Shown here: one piece after another, positions 22,763-36,289 of the stretch | Layout of the letters: every line of letters begins with the position of its first letter | Numbering within the stretch: position 1 is the first letter of the stretch | Assembly: GCA_034509735.1 (NCBI GenBank) | Contig: JACGWO010000012.1 | Coordinates: 4,747,367-4,811,366 of the forward strand | DNA from: Sesamum alatum | Lineage: Eukaryota; Streptophyta; Magnoliopsida; Lamiales; Pedaliaceae | DNA: 64,000 nucleotides | Direction: 5' to 3' | Notes under the pieces: generated by a model | Told to the model about the DNA's origin: nothing | Database searches by the model: none | Seen by the model: only the letters and a program-made list of their open reading frames with translations | Position numbers and translations under genes: made by a program

Positions 22763-25023
22763 GATGTCTTGTTTAAAATGTAAATAGAATCACTTTGTTT
22801 GTCTATACATATACATATCACTAACCTATGTGATGAAAATTTATATTTTCGTTCGTGATTTCAGTTAACTTGTTGTTCTTGTGTGTATGTAGTATCAGGT
22901 TTTGTAGCTTATACCAGTTTCTTACTTTTGTGTGTTTCTCTATATTGCTTAAGCTAACAGTTCTTCTGTTCTGTTCTTGATTGTGATGTGAATATGCCTA
23001 TGGTTAGGAATTAATAGATATATTTTACTTAAGCGTTTATGAGAGTTTTAGAAATTGGGAAAATTCTTACCCGAATCAGGCCAAACCAAACCATTCACAT
23101 GTGTGGTACTTATGCCGGTCACTTTCCTTGAATTGCAGCGGCTAGTTCATTGCACTTGCAATATAATTGATTCAGGAAGTTGATGCATTCTGATTTCTTG
23201 CACTAGTGAAGAGGATGAAAGAGTGAAAAAAAGGGATCCAAGATTGGAACTTTGGAAGATATGTACTTAAGAGTGGCTAGACATTATTCGTCAAGTCAAA
23301 AGTCGATGCAGAACCAGTTCGTGGGATCGGAAAATTTTTAGACTAAGTGATCCTATGTTCTTGATTTCAGACCACAACTGAGAAATTCTACTTTCACCTT
23401 TAAGATGTCTGAAAATTCTTATGTTTTTGAATGCTAATCCAGGTGAATGGCAATTGTCATCTGCACTCCTTGTTTCGATGGCCCTTTGTTAATTAGTCTG
23501 CTTCTCTCATTGGGCAATTTCGCTGCACACTGATGAGGTTGTGTAGCTGCAGATTCTGGAGAAAGTTGCACTACACTGCATATTGTCAACATGAATTCTT
23601 GCTGGTAATAGCCTGAATGTGGAGAGTGCATGCGAATTGTCTAACGTTATGATCTTGGCTCCGGAGATTGCTTTACGAATTAGTATCTATATCAATCATG
23701 TCGACGAAGATCTGGTAATCGTCTAACATTATGATCTTGGCTCCGGAGAAGCCCTCAACGTTGAGACGGTGTCCCATTGCCATTGTAGTTAGTAGTTTGC
23801 TCATTACCCTGAATCTGATGTTCTTGTTATGGAACTCCAGTTTCTTCTCTTTTAATTCATCTTTCTTCAGCATGTCTAGTTAATGAAAAGATGGGCAGAT
23901 GGACAATGGAGAGGTGTTCTTGAACTCCAAAATTGGACAGTGAATAATGTGTCTAGATCAGCTATTAGTGGCTAAAATCTCTTTGTTAAACTTGAGCTTG
24001 ACATCTAACGGTCGATGCGGATTGGTTCGGTGAATTTTTCTGCATTGAACTCCCAGGCCTGTTTGGTCTGATTTTGAATTCTTGGACTGATGTAGAACAA
24101 GAGACGGATGTGTTTTTAGAACGTTTGGATAGGCGTAAGTCGAAGGTTCAAGTGGTTTGTTTGCGTTGTTTGATGGTGGAACTTCAAACTGCCATAACTT
24201 TTGATCTGGTTGGGGTTACTGAACGTGCCACCCACCCTTTCGATCGTCTTCGAAAGAAGAATCCCACCCCTCACCTCTTGTGTCGTGAGGGGCCATCGAT
24301 CATCGCAAAATTCCATCGTTTCGACCACCATCTGGGTGATTCTTTATATTTTTCTTATTTTTTATAATTTTCTTTTGGTCCTAATATTTTATTGAAATAT
24401 TGCTACCGTGGTAGTTTATTTTTGGATCGAGTCTCTTAGGTATTTGAGACAGTTCGAATTCTAGACAGTTTTAGGTTTGTTTTACCTCTACTAGGATTAG
24501 GATATAAACTATTTTTACTTTCCAACATGACTTTCTAGAGTTTCGAAAACGTGTTCTCATTATTTTTTACTTTCAATTGCTTCTGCTCCATCACGGACGG
24601 TTGAACGAGACATCAAAAGGAAATTACTATGAGATCCTGCTCATATGTTTGAATAAAGTATGAATGTATCCTTAAAACTGGTCTTCAACAAGTTGGAACA
24701 GATTATGCTGCCAAAACCAGCAGCAGCAAAGCATTATTTGCAGTTATGTATCTCTTTATTCAAGTAATTGTATTCAAGAAAACCCCTTAAGACAGGCAGC
24801 GCATGAATTTCTGGCAAGGGAACAAAAGCATGACATCCAGTTAGCAGGTAGAGAGAGAGAGAGAGATTGGGTGTCTGTAAATTTTTATATATTATTGTAA
24901 TAACAGTATTATTTTGCCCCCCACAGTCCACCCCAAAAAGTGGAAAGAAAACGGCAACCAAGAGAATAAAATCATCTTGGAATTGATGCAAGTGTGTTGT
25001 ATGCTTCTCTGTCTCTCTGTACA

Positions 25024-25072
<49 letters not shown>

Positions 25073-25895
25073 GAGAAATGGGCTGTTTGAGTTGAGAAAA
25101 ATTTTCATCATCAGACAAAAGAAAAGCTTTCCAGAGTGCAAAAATTGCACTTGCTTTTGACATTAAAGCCAAGAAACAGGAATCCAAACAGTCTTTCTTC
25201 TGTCCCAAAGCCTCCATTCTCATCATTCTTATGCTACTGGAATCATCAGTTAATGTTTGGCAAAGTCAAGTAAATACTCAGATACAGACACTGACTTATG
25301 TAATAGTAAAATAATGCAATAAAATAACTCAAGATTTGACCTTTTGTCTCTCCCCCAGCCACCTGTTTGAATAACAAGAAAGAAGTTTCCATTCTTTCTT
25401 TCTTTTATTTATTTATTTTTTCCCTGCTTTCTTTTTATGGAAAACCGAAACAGAAACAGAGAGGTACTACTTTTGTGCTTGCCTCAAATCTGTTTCTTCT
25501 GCATTTTACAGCTTGTTATTGTCCTGTCATGTCTCCTTTTCTTACTAATTTGCATTTTTCTTTATTGGATTCTCATGCTTCATTACCTGAAAACCATGTC
25601 TTTTCTTTCTTAGAGTTCTTGGAAAGAAAGAAAGGTATCTATTCTGATTCAAACTTGATTTGACGGGACCTAAACCAATCATACGACAAATACGGTACAC
25701 TTATTGTGTGATTCGGTCAAATTTGGGGTGGAGGAAAAATGGCTCAAAAGAGAGATAGGAAGAAGAAAAGACTAAAGATTGAAATAAGTTACAAGCAACC
25801 AACTACTGATATTTCCTACAATTGTGTTTCTTTTTCTGGTTTTTTTTTTTTTCCTTGGGGGCCATTTTCTTGAATTAAAAGGCTCCTAATTTTAT
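22763..25895. other. Gene-like but unassigned region
   Basis: Base composition is more balanced than in the other intergenic stretches, with T-rich sequence resembling introns or 3' UTR, yet no protein family is recognisable. A minus-strand ORF at 23873-23673 (containing MSKLLTTMAMGHRLNVEGF) and one at 25226-24972 could be parts of broken or non-coding transcripts. A 29-bp sequence occurs twice, 82 bp apart (23639 and 23721). The stretch 24074-24340 has the feel of a dispersed repeat but is unassigned. A (CT)n(CA)n tract on the minus strand lies at 25025-25068. Confidence 0.4.
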
Positions 25896-26948
25896 CTACC
25901 TGTGGCTGCAGAAATCCAAGAGCTTCTTCCTTCCTTCAACAATTTCATCAAAAAAATCATCAAGCTGTCCAATTATGTTCTCAATTCCAGCCCTCAAAAT
26001 TCCAAAGCAACCCTTCAAGTTTTCCACTCTTTCTCTTATTACAACTTCTGATTCCCACTCCAAGATCCCCTGTGAGCATTTCCTCTCAAGCTCTCCTCTC
26101 AGTTCATCCAGGGCAGCTCTTGATCGCCTAAACTCATACAGAAGGACGCCGGGCCGGCCCGTTATCTGATTGATCTCAGATGCCACCCTCTGCTGCAGCC
26201 TGGCTGTTGAGATCATGAAGGCTGATCCAAAGAACAGGCACCCTTCATATCCATTTCCTGGAGAATTCGATTCGGGCCAGCAGTAAACTAAACCATACAG
26301 CAAAATCATCAGGAGAAGTGAACTGACATTTCTCATTGCATACAACACTCCCCTGAACCCATTGAATCCATTCAAATTCGATTCAATTGAGACTGTCTCA
26401 TCAAATTTCAGACAGAGTGGCTCAATTCTTGTCTCCATCAGCGACCTGTTCTCCTCCTCCAGCCCCACAGCCTCTCTTCTGCATCCTGATATAGCCCGAA
26501 TCACCTGTTTTTATCATCAAGAAATGAACTTTATCCATCAGTTGAATCTTGATGGGCTGTGACAGTGTGTGTTTGTGTGTTGGTTTACCTGACGAGAAAG
26601 CTGTGGGCTCAAATGGCGATGGGAATCAAGAGAGGAAGTGATGTTGAGGCCTGCAGAGTAGTAGTTCTCCATGCCTGAAACGCCATTTTTAAGGATTTGG
26701 CAAACTTCCCAGAGCTTGGAACTCTCATCCATGTACTCATCAAGCCATTTTTCTCCGACAGGGAGGTGGAGTTTCTGGACAAGAAGAGTCAACTGACTGT
26801 GGGAGGATCTCAAAAGGGACAAGACTCTCTGCAAGAACTGTACAGACATGAAGTTATTAGACAGGAAGACACGTTCAAGATCATCAATCCCACGAGTCAG
26901 GAAATTGTAGAAGCCATTGACAGAGTTTGTGGAGGAAGGATCCATCAT
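25896..26948 (-). CDS. BPS1-like (BYPASS1/ROH1 family) protein
   Basis: Two exons: 26948-26589 and 26504-25896, with an 84-bp GT-AG intron in phase 0, giving 322 residues. The N-terminal part has the helical pattern of the BPS1/ROH1-like family, including [18 protein letters not shown] and the downstream [11 protein letters not shown] stretch. The second exon carries a hydrophobic segment (about residues 178-196, [16 protein letters not shown]) and a helical C-terminus that ends [15 protein letters not shown]. In Arabidopsis, BPS1 prevents formation of a root-derived mobile signal that arrests shoot growth; other family members are little studied. The ATG at 26948 is followed at once by a second ATG, and either could serve. 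The 5' leader is CT-rich on the coding strand (26990-27005). The gene looks intact. Confidence 0.8.
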
Positions 26949-27854
26949 AGAAAATGAAGTTTCAAAGTTAGGAGGACAGTCAATCCAAGAGGAGGAGGAG
27001 GAGGAGAGACAGAGAAAAAGGTTGTAAGAAGTGGTGCTACTTAAATTGTAAGAAGCTCACAGGTTTCTAAGGTTGGAAAAGGATTGTTGGGAGCAATGAT
27101 GGTTGTTTCCTATAGAGGGGAAAGGATGATTGGTAATCTGCCATTTTTTTTCCATAGTTTAATGGGCAGAAAGGAATAAAGAAACTTAAATTAAAAGGCT
27201 AAAAACAAGAGCCCTTTTCCCCTTACAAGAGAGAGAGATGAAATGAAATCCTCATGACCTCACCTTACTATCTCATTTTCTGCTAAAAAAGAAACGCTTT
27301 ATGTGCAAACAAAAAGAGAAAGGAAATGTTGTCAAATGATGTTAGGATTTGAGTTCATTTGTTTGTTGTATGTAATATTACATTTGACCATATTGACTAC
27401 GATTAGGACACCTAAAAACATATTTATAATAAGTTCACATTTTTTGATGAGAAATTCTAGCCTTTACCTAACTCGATCAAATTTGAACCAATAACATAAC
27501 AAGTGCCGTACACTGTCGTGGGATTGGTATGCGGTTCAAGAAAAGTGACCAATCACATAGCAACTGCGATACACTTATTCTTTTGTCCTCTTGTTTCAGG
27601 TTCCAGCGTTCGTTTTCTTAGCTTGCTTTTCGTACAGGTTACTAATCGCCCCGCCGTCTCCCAGTCGACTGCATGGGTTCACCAAGGCTTATTTCCTCCT
27701 CCCTTTTATGTGGGTAGGGGTCCATGATTGGTTTGGTTCGACCAAACCTGACTCAAGCAAGAATTTTCCCTTCTTTACATTGTTTTCTTCTTTCTTCTGC
27801 CATTTGGATTAATGGAAAGTGGTTAAGTCTTTAATTTGAGTGGTGTTTTGGATA
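26949..27854. other. Intergenic DNA upstream of the BPS1-like gene
   Basis: The first 60-100 bp hold a (GAG)n tract and would be the leader and promoter of the minus-strand gene. The rest has only short ORFs with no recognisable domain. Confidence 0.6.
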
Positions 27855-28033
27855 GGATTAAATGCAATTTACCCTGTGTTTTAGGAAATGAAAAAATTAG
27901 TCCCTATTAAAAGAAAACACAAAAGGGCAATTTGTTCTATTTTTCAAAATACGGAGAATAATTTACTGTGTTAATTTTCATAGAAAATTTTTTACCCATT
28001 TTTTATATTACGGGAGTAAATTGTATTTAACCC
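27855..28033. mobile_element. Hairpin MITE, family H, copy 2
   Basis: A 179-bp element running ggattaaatgcaatttacc ... gtaaattgtatttaaccc. The flanks gttttggata (27845-27854) and gttttggatt (28034-28043) match at nine of ten positions, giving a 10-bp target duplication as in copy 1. Confidence 0.8.
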
Positions 28034-29465
28034 GTTTTGGATTCTTCTTGATTCCCTCTTTTTCCTCCTCGAGCAACTGACTTTGTTCCTTCACTCGCCC
28101 TCTCTTGTCATTGAAATGTGTGTGTAAGTGTGTGTTGTTTTCCCCTAGATACACATACTCTTTACCATGAACACACACACACATCTTCTTGTTTTCTCCT
28201 CTTCTTTTAAAGGGGATTTTTGAAATGATGGGATTCTTTGTATTTTGCATTCCATACCTTTCTACTATGCCAAAAATCAGTCTTTTTAGGCCACCTTGCA
28301 AAACCCTTTTTACCATTTCTCTTTTCTTTTCTTTTTTTTTCCCTTTTTTTTTAGGAATTTTTCTTTATTTTGTTGGTGGTAGAATAGAATGTATTATGCT
28401 CCCCCTACACCTTACAATGAACAAAACCCACATGATATTTTTGAAGCACACCATTTTGATTAGTGGCCCTTTGGACCCACCAATCATCTTATGGGGTCCA
28501 CCTATATGTATATATATATATATATATATTAATATAAATATAAAATTTCACTTGATCAAAATGGAGTTTATATATCCACTGTCAAATGTGTGGATGCACC
28601 TAATAATTTCTCTTAATTTTCTATAGTTTATTAAAAAAACAATAATAATAAAGGGATGGAAGGGGGACCAAGAAAATCTTAATTAAATGCATTTTTAAGA
28701 TAGAATGTTTTTTATTTATTAATTAATGTAAGAAATGTTTGTTTTAGAAGAGAGTGGTCGTGGGTTTTTGGAGTTGGAGAGGATGTTGGTCCTTTGAGAT
28801 TTCATTGGAAACTGAAATTTGGAACTATGGTCCTATATTTTAGGCCTTTGATTTGGGTGCCTCCCTTTTTCTTTGCTGCCCAGATCACCTGCATCCAATT
28901 ATAAGATCACACTTTTTTCTTATTTTATTATTATTATCATCTCTTTTTTCTTATTATTTTTAGGAAGAATGAAAAATATTATATGTTTTAAGTATTTGGG
29001 TCGATTTTTCTATTATTAGTATTTTGTTTCACGTACACCCATTCATGGTATCAGTAAGCTTTTACGTATTTCGAATTTCTTCTTTTAGATACAGGTAATA
29101 ATGTGAACGAGTTAAAGTTAAGAAGGCTAGGGGGGGATTAATTTGTAATGTTTTCAAGATAATTCAAAGCCAGGACCAATGAGAGGTTAAGTGTCCATTT
29201 CGGGACAGCTCAACGTTTTGGACTTCAAGATCTCTTTTTCGAGCGGACCGATGAGAGCTTAATTGTTCATTAGGGGACAATTCAATATTTTGGACTTCAA
29301 GATCTCTTCTTAAAGGTCTTGAGTTCAAATTCTGAATGTGTGCGTGAGCAGGTGCATACGTATGGAAAAAAAATTAAAGCGTAAATGTAAACTGTTTAAT
29401 TACTCTAGTACATTCTTAACTCGTTGGGTAAAGTTTTTTCTTTATCTTTCATTTTAGTGATTTTA
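28034..29465. other. AT-rich intergenic DNA
   Basis: No gene is seen. The stretch includes an (AT)n run at about 28507-28528 and T-rich tracts. Direct repeats of a phrase like ggacttcaagatctcttt occur near 29220 and 29293, with related text around them (gagcttaattgttcatta against gaggttaagtgtccattt), suggesting a short tandem duplication of about 75 bp. Confidence 0.6.
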
Positions 29466-29863
29466 AGTTATTTCTTTTAGGAAAAATTATATTTTTAATC
29501 CTATAACTTTAGGTTGTTAGCAGCTGTTTTGGTCCTATAACTTACTTTGTTTACACATTTAGTCCTTTTTTTGACAAATTTAGTCCAACACATATCATAT
29601 TTGGTTCTTTTTTGGCAAATTTTGTCATATGTTGATAAATTTGATCCTGATGACATATAATTATAGGATATAAAATGATATCTACTCGAGAGAGAATGGC
29701 ATCAAAATTATCAATACAGGACTAAATTTGCCAAAAAATGACCAAATGTGAGATGTTGAGGATAAAATTCGTCAAAAAGGACTAAATGTGTAAATGGAGT
29801 AAGTTACAGGACCAAAAGTGCTAACGACTTATAGTTGCAGGACTAAAAATATAATTTTGCCTT
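29466..29863. mobile_element. Long-hairpin MITE (about 190-bp arms)
   Basis: The left end gaaaaattatatttttaatcc pairs with the right end ggactaaaaatataattttgc. Inner blocks also pair in order: ttggtcctataacttac with gtaagttacaggaccaa, and cacatttagtcctttttttga with tcaaaaaggactaaatgtg. The element is almost a complete foldback. The target duplication is not clear. The same style of block (ggtcc...tttagtcc) recurs at 4567-5180 and 63650-63870. Confidence 0.7.
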
Positions 29864-29895
29864 TTTTTGGGTGTTAAGTATGTGAATCAATAAGT

Positions 29896-30164
29896 GGAAA
29901 AAATGCATGCAATGCCCTGTGCTATTACAAATGTGCAAATTACCCTCTATGAAAAATAAAACAGCAATTTACCTCCCTTCATTTTTTAAAATGAATCAAT
30001 TTACATCTCCATATTTTTCAAAATGGAACAATTTGCTTCCCTAGACAGTGAGGTAAACTATTCTATTTTAAAGAATACAGGAAGGTAAATTGTTATTTAT
30101 TTTTTTCATATGAAAATATTTTGCTCATTTGCAATATCACAGGGAGATAAATTACATTAAACTC
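29896..30164. mobile_element. Hairpin MITE, family H, copy 3
   Basis: A 269-bp near-palindrome from ggaaaaaatgcatgcaatg to aaattacattaaactc, with the shared blocks tagcaattta and tttgcaatatcacaggga. The ten-base flanks atcaataagt and tttaataagc agree at seven positions, so the duplication has decayed and this is an older insertion than copies 1 and 4. Confidence 0.75.
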
Positions 30165-31429
30165 TTTAATAAGCACTAACAATTATGATTAGTCAATAAC
30201 TAATATAAAAACAGAAAAAAGAAATGGTGAAATTTGAACTTTATACTTCATTATTTGATATCTTGAATTATTTAGAGAATTTGGTTAATGAGAAACAGAA
30301 ATTTACTTCCAAAATAAATCGCATTTTATTACTTTTTATCAGATACTAATAACTTTTCTTTTCAATACGCAATTATATATATATATATATATATATATAT
30401 CAATCGACTGGTAATTATCAACCAACAATTTTTTTTTATTCAGCTAAATATTAATAAACAACTACCATAAAAATAAACAAATACTCGTACGACCCAAAAT
30501 CATATTTAATTATTTCAAACTTTTAGAATCTCCACTTTATCAATATATAAAAACTTAATTAATTCCATTATTTTTCTTAATTAGACTAACTCATGATTAT
30601 AAACCACACCACATTGTTTCATTAACGTGAAAATCTCGATTTCATTATGTTGATGAAAGGATTGAATTGAATTATAAGCATCATAATAACATTAATTATG
30701 AAATTACACAACCTTTTACATTTACATGTGATGAACATAATCATTATAATCACAAGAAAAAGAAATAATAGGATATCTAACGATTGGATTTGCCAAGAAA
30801 TTCACCTCTTGTTGATTATTTTCTTTTTCAAACACATTTTTTTATAATTTAAATATAAAATATTACTCCTCATTTCTTGCAACATTTACTTACGTGCCCT
30901 TGGTAGATTAATTAATATGATGTATGTAGAAATATATTTTAGTTGAAAATGTGCATTTTTATTTACTTCTCGACATAGTAAAATTGATTTACAATCCTCT
31001 CAAATAGCCTAAAAATAAGTTTTCTGTTAGTTATAGTCAAAATAAGCGCGAAAATTAAACCCCATCTCCATATATGACGTTGCAATCAACTTTTTTTTAC
31101 TCGTCAATCATATTTTGTTTCAAGATGATATTTTTACATAGAATAATTATATCATAAATTTTGCATATTATAACATGAATAATTAAGTCTCTATAATTAT
31201 TAAATGGATTTAAATAAAAAAAAAATGGCCACCATCATTTTCATCCTATGAGGATGGATCATGCCATGCCCTATAAACTATTTCAACAAGAATGTTTCAT
31301 TTTCCTCTTAATGAACTATAGATGGATCCAACTGTATGGTCCATATCCCCTCATTATATACATGGATATGGAATGAATAAATTGAAAACAACATCTCTTG
31401 GTGTAGGTAAGCGTCTGATATCGATTGCA
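30165..31429. other. AT-rich intergenic DNA
   Basis: No gene is seen. An (AT)n run lies at about 30374-30400. Poly-A/T tracts are frequent. Confidence 0.7.
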
Positions 31430-33135
31430 AAACAAGCAGTTTAAGCGGCTTGTAAAAGCTCCAAGACCTCCTTTCTCCGGCGATGCATTTTTGCAAGACA
31501 AAACCATGAGACTTATACGTAACCAGAATGAATAAAACCTCGCATACCAGGACATCGATCGCATCGCATGCTGCATCATTTTGCGCCGTCTTTGGGAACG
31601 AGGCCATGTTTCTAATCCCAAGCCCTTCGTTTAGGAGGGTGATGATGCAGGCTCGATTGCAAATGAGGAGCTTGAGCAGCCTACAAGCTCCAAAGCCTCC
31701 TCTTAAAAACAAGGTGGCTTTTCAAAATAAAATCATGAGACTCGTATGAAGTTAGAGCAGATAATATTTCATGCAACGAGCACCAATCGCATCACATACC
31801 GCGTCAATCTCCTTGTGTGAAAACACAAAAATTAAAATAAATCTTGAAGTAAATTAATTATTGCATCCAATCACATAAACATTAATTTTAGGAAGTATAT
31901 TCCCTCTATACATAATGCATGTATGTATGAATATAATTATGGGGACCATTAAAATTTTGAGTTTATACTCTACATAATAATGAGGATAAAGGAATCAATA
32001 AAGCATTATTTCAATTGTTTTAACATGATATATATCTCATGCGCATGGATTAATGGGTCATGCATAATAGTCAAGTAAAAATTAAAGGAGACACATGGAA
32101 AAAATTGCATTTTGGTCCCGCAAGTATGCTATTTTTTTTAGTTTAGGCTCTCTCATTTCATGTAATATTCGGCAGTCATACGCATGTATTCATGGATTAA
32201 AGTTTCGTTTTAAAGTGAATTTTGAGTAAGTAAACATTAATAACTTTAAAAATTGAAATAATTGTCAAAAAATAAAATAAAAAACCCTAAAATAACTCGT
32301 TTGATATTTAATCATATCACGATAACTTTATATCGTTCTGCATCATGAACTACTAAATGATTATCTAAAACATATCAACGTAAATAGTTATAAAAAGTAA
32401 ATTTAATTTTTACCTATGTTTTTATAATTTACCTTGTTCTTTAATTTCTCAAAACCATATGAAAATACCAAAAAAAAAAAAAATGAGGAAAAGCAAAATT
32501 TAATAAACTTACATGGCATGGTTGGCTGCCAACTTTATACACAAGTGGAAGCTTTTCATTTAAATGGCCAACCTTCTCAAAGTGTACTTTCTCTAGTTTG
32601 GGCCCTCTACTTTCTGGTCAAAAACAATTTTTTTTTTTTTTTAAAAAAAAGGAGTAATCATAATATTAGAATTGTTAAAGCATTGATCATTCACAAAATT
32701 CTTCTCATATTAATTCTTGAATTTTCCATAATGATGCCACACTAGTCCTTTCTTGGATTGAAAAATGCTTAATTATATGTTTGCACGCCTAAAGTAAGTT
32801 TAGGTCAAATAAAATACATACATAAAAGATTTTGTACGCGAAACGTAGCTAAGTATTTCATTTTTATTGCAGACGGGAAGCTTGAACGGCTTATAAGCTC
32901 AAAGCCTCTTCCCCTTACCGATGTGTCTTTTCAAGATAAAACCATGAGGCTCAAGGCACCCATCCCAAACCCTTTGTTTGGAGGGCTGATGAGTGTCGCA
33001 CATCGGCAGTAAATAAGTTCTAAGATCTTCTCTCCCTTACGGGTCGCCTTTTCAAAATAAAATCGTATGAATCGCAAGGCTCGTATGCAATCAGAGCGGA
33101 CAATACCTCATGCAATAGAACATCAATGAAATCGC
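31430..33135. repeat. Unclassified repeat, several diverged units
   Basis: Related units lie at about 31430-31570, 31590-31800, 32868-32990 and 32990-33135. Shared phrases include gcttgtaaaagctc/gcttataagctc, aagcctcct/aagcctctt, ttttcaa.ataaaa, accatgag.ct, and a closing catgcaa..ga.catcaat. The units are GC-richer than their surroundings, and some units are separated by about 1 kb of AT-rich DNA. They resemble pieces of a short non-autonomous LTR-type or satellite-like repeat, but I cannot assign a family. The short ORFs here follow the repeat and are not genes. Confidence 0.55.
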
Positions 33136-34800
33136 AAGCCAAATCAGTGTGTATATACATACCGTCTCCTACTACAAGATCTTTCATTCAACATGAACGT
33201 GGAAAGAATAATACATAATATAATTAAATGGGATTTTAAATTCAAACTCGATTCCCATCATTGTATTAAAATTGAATAAATAAATAAAGCACTTTTTTTC
33301 TTTGTTATAAATTGAATAATGAATTCGTGGGTGTAAAAATTGAAAACAAATAAATATAGGTGGAGAGTGAAAGAAGCATAATTAGCAATGAATAGCAAAT
33401 TGTACTTTGTGTTTCAGCACTTGTCATTTCAAATTCAGGCAATTGATTCCCACAGCTGTTATTTCATTATAGGCATTATCTCATTTGGGCAGGCAATAAT
33501 TATAACCAAAAACCAGCACTTAACCATGCCTTTTTTTTTTTCCATTAAAATCCAACCACTCATGCAAAATAAAAAATAAAATAAAAAATTATTAAGTTAT
33601 TGCAGCAAAATTGAATTGGCATAGATAGCTAGGCCCTTTAAGTCCTTTTCAGCACACAATTGATACTATTCCACTGCAATATATATCAATTATTTGTGAG
33701 ACCACACACATGTTGTGTTATAAATGAATCACCAAATATATTTATATACATTCATTCAATAAGTACAAAATCATATATATTTTCACTGTATATTTAAAAG
33801 ATAGGTAAAATATATTTAGAGTTAATAATTTGTTCCCAATTTAGGTTACATTTCATAGTTATTTGTATATTTAAAATTTTATTAATAAGCGAGTAGGGGT
33901 TAGCCAATCCCCCACCTAATATATATATTTTTTCAAGGGAGTAGGGGTCTTTATCATTCGATGAGGACAAATGTCATTTATTAGTTTAAAAAAAAAAAAA
34001 AGGGAGTTAACCATGTTAGCGTAGGTCTATTAAAGAGGTATTTATCTTTGATTTTACATCAATTAGTTGATGTGCAAGTGCACAAATAGCCCGATTGACG
34101 TGGGATATGATCTCATTTATTATTTTATTTATTGTTTTCGTTGCTCATTTAACATCTCGGACTTGTATTGATTCCTTTAGCTCATACATATTAGCACAAT
34201 ATATACATCCAAGAACAAGGGATGTTTGTAAAGGTAAGAGGGAAATTGAACTCATGAAGGGTCAACCAAACAACATTATTGCCATTATTATTGTATAAAC
34301 TAAAAAGAAAGAGATGAGAGTTATAATGGTGAAATTGGCAAAAGAGAAAAGCAAAGCCACAAAGAATTAAGATTTTGAAAAATTAATATAAATTTTCCCT
34401 TTTGGCTATAATCCAATGCACTTTTAGGGCTAGCTTTGGTAGGATTAGGGTTTATAGGGTACTTGTTTTTTTTTTTTTTTTTTTTTCATCTTAGGTGAAG
34501 GTCCACTTTGAGGATTCCTTCCAAGTATAGTATGCCCCATTGGCCACTTCTCCACCCTTAAAAAAGGGTCCTTGTTAAAATTAATCAATGCATAAGAAAC
34601 TAAGCATAAAATCTTGACAAAGCATTTATAGCAATCTAGTACCACTAGTGGTTGTAGGCTTTAATACTCTAGTGATACCTTATCTTATGAATGTCATATG
34701 TGCAATGAAATTCAAAAACATGGTGTGCAAGAGAGAGAATCATGTTCATCAAACTAGCAAGATTCTCCAAAGATGTTGATAAAATAGATTGAATGAGTAC
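33136..34800. other. AT-rich intergenic DNA
   Basis: No gene is seen. Poly-T and poly-A tracts are common, for example about 34467-34487. The last five bases, agtac (34796-34800), are the left target duplication of the solo LTR that follows. Confidence 0.7.
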
Positions 34801-35101
34801 TGTTAAGAATTAACGCTATAAAATATAAGAATAAATGAAACAAGAATTTAACGAGGTTCGACAATGTGCTTATATCTTCGGGAGCGGTGACGGCTGTATA
34901 TTTTTATTTATGAGAGAATGAATCTCGTTAGGTTACAAATACAGTATATATAAGTAACCCTACGGTACTTTTTACAAAATTGCCCCTATACCATAGTACG
35001 GGAGGGCCACCCCCGCACCTCGGCCCACTGAATTGTAGCCCGCCAACTACACGAAACTCCCAACATTTGTTATTTTTTCGATATATAAACCATACCTAAC
35101 A
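34801..35101 (+). mobile_element. Solo LTR of an LTR retrotransposon
   Basis: A 301-bp sequence starts TGTTAAGAATTAACG and ends CCTAACA, with TGTTA/TAACA inverted ends. It is flanked by an exact 5-bp duplication, agtac, at 34796-34800 and 35102-35106. It carries the phrase taacgaggttcgacaatgtg, which I recall from LTRs in other plants. With no internal region, it is best read as the product of recombination between two LTRs. Confidence 0.85.
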
Positions 35102-36289
35102 AGTACGGAGCATACAACATTTATTATTTTTCGCAGCATTGATCCTTTTTTCTTTCAAAAGGGTTAAAGGGGGTAGGTGGAATTAGGTTTGGAGATGAAG
35201 TGTCACAAATGAAACCCTAAATCAATTTTGGGTATTAACATATGATCATGCATGATCTTGAATGGGCATGCAAGGGTTTCAAGGCAAATTTTGAAGAACA
35301 TGTCCCTAATCAAGCTAATTATATCTAGCTGGTGGCATAGTTTCCGGGACTAGTCCCATTCCTACAACAACCTCCGACACATGTTTCATGATACATCTCT
35401 TCTTACACTTCTTTTTTCCCATCAATAATGCACAAAATCTTGGATGAGGGCCTTCTCATTAAATTCATTTTTCATTTGGATCTTGAATGTATCTCAATCA
35501 CACCCTATCTTTGGAGAATGTTCGACACACGTGTGCGTGTATTGTTTGTGGGCTAGACTAGTCGTTGAATTGATCACATCAAGAGAAAAAAGGGGGGGAA
35601 GTAGTTCAAGATAGGCTCATCACAACCCTCATCCACATAATTGTGTGTGTATATTGATCTCGGAACGTTTTCATATAGTTCTCATAGTCGTGGCTCCTAC
35701 TTTGGTGGACCGTAAACAGGTAAGAGACTGATAAAACAAAGATTTTTTTGTTAAATTTATATATTACCAGATAAATATACGCATGTAGTGAATATTAATT
35801 AAAACAGCGTTTAAAGATCAATATCGAATTCAATTGTTCATACGTCAAATCAATGTCGTACAAAGTTCATTGAACTTGGGAAATTGTGGTCCCAAAATGA
35901 GTTGAAATTTCTAATTAGAATCAAATCATTGGACCTACTTACTAAATACATGGAGAAAAGGTTATGGCCTTTGGGCATTTCATGGTGAAGTACAATATGG
36001 ACCAATTTTGCCAGTCAGTTGAACTTGAGAGGGCTTTCTTTAGGTTCTGTTGTTGGTGTCTTAAAATCCAAATACATATTTTTCTAGAAAATGAAAAAAT
36101 AAAAATAAAAATCCAAGTGATTAGGATTGAGTTGAGAATTGGTTTTTTAATAGAAAATAAAACTTACAAAAGATTTATTAAAAAAAAAAAAAAAAAAGCA
36201 GGCCCGTTGGGCCCATGGCTACCATTCCGGCAATCTGGTGGCCCATCAGAATAGCCCATAAAAAGTGAAAAGGAAAACTAAAATATGAT
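35102..36289. other. Intergenic DNA
   Basis: No gene is seen. The sequence is AT-rich with few clear repeats and a poly-A tract at about 36180-36197. Promoter elements for the tRNA gene are internal to the tRNA, so nothing is required here. Confidence 0.6.

Noticed and set aside
24734..25226. Overlapping minus-strand ORFs with LSLSLSLS/HTHTHT stretches
   Set aside because: The striking residues are a translated (CT)n(CA)n microsatellite; the remaining parts match nothing I know.
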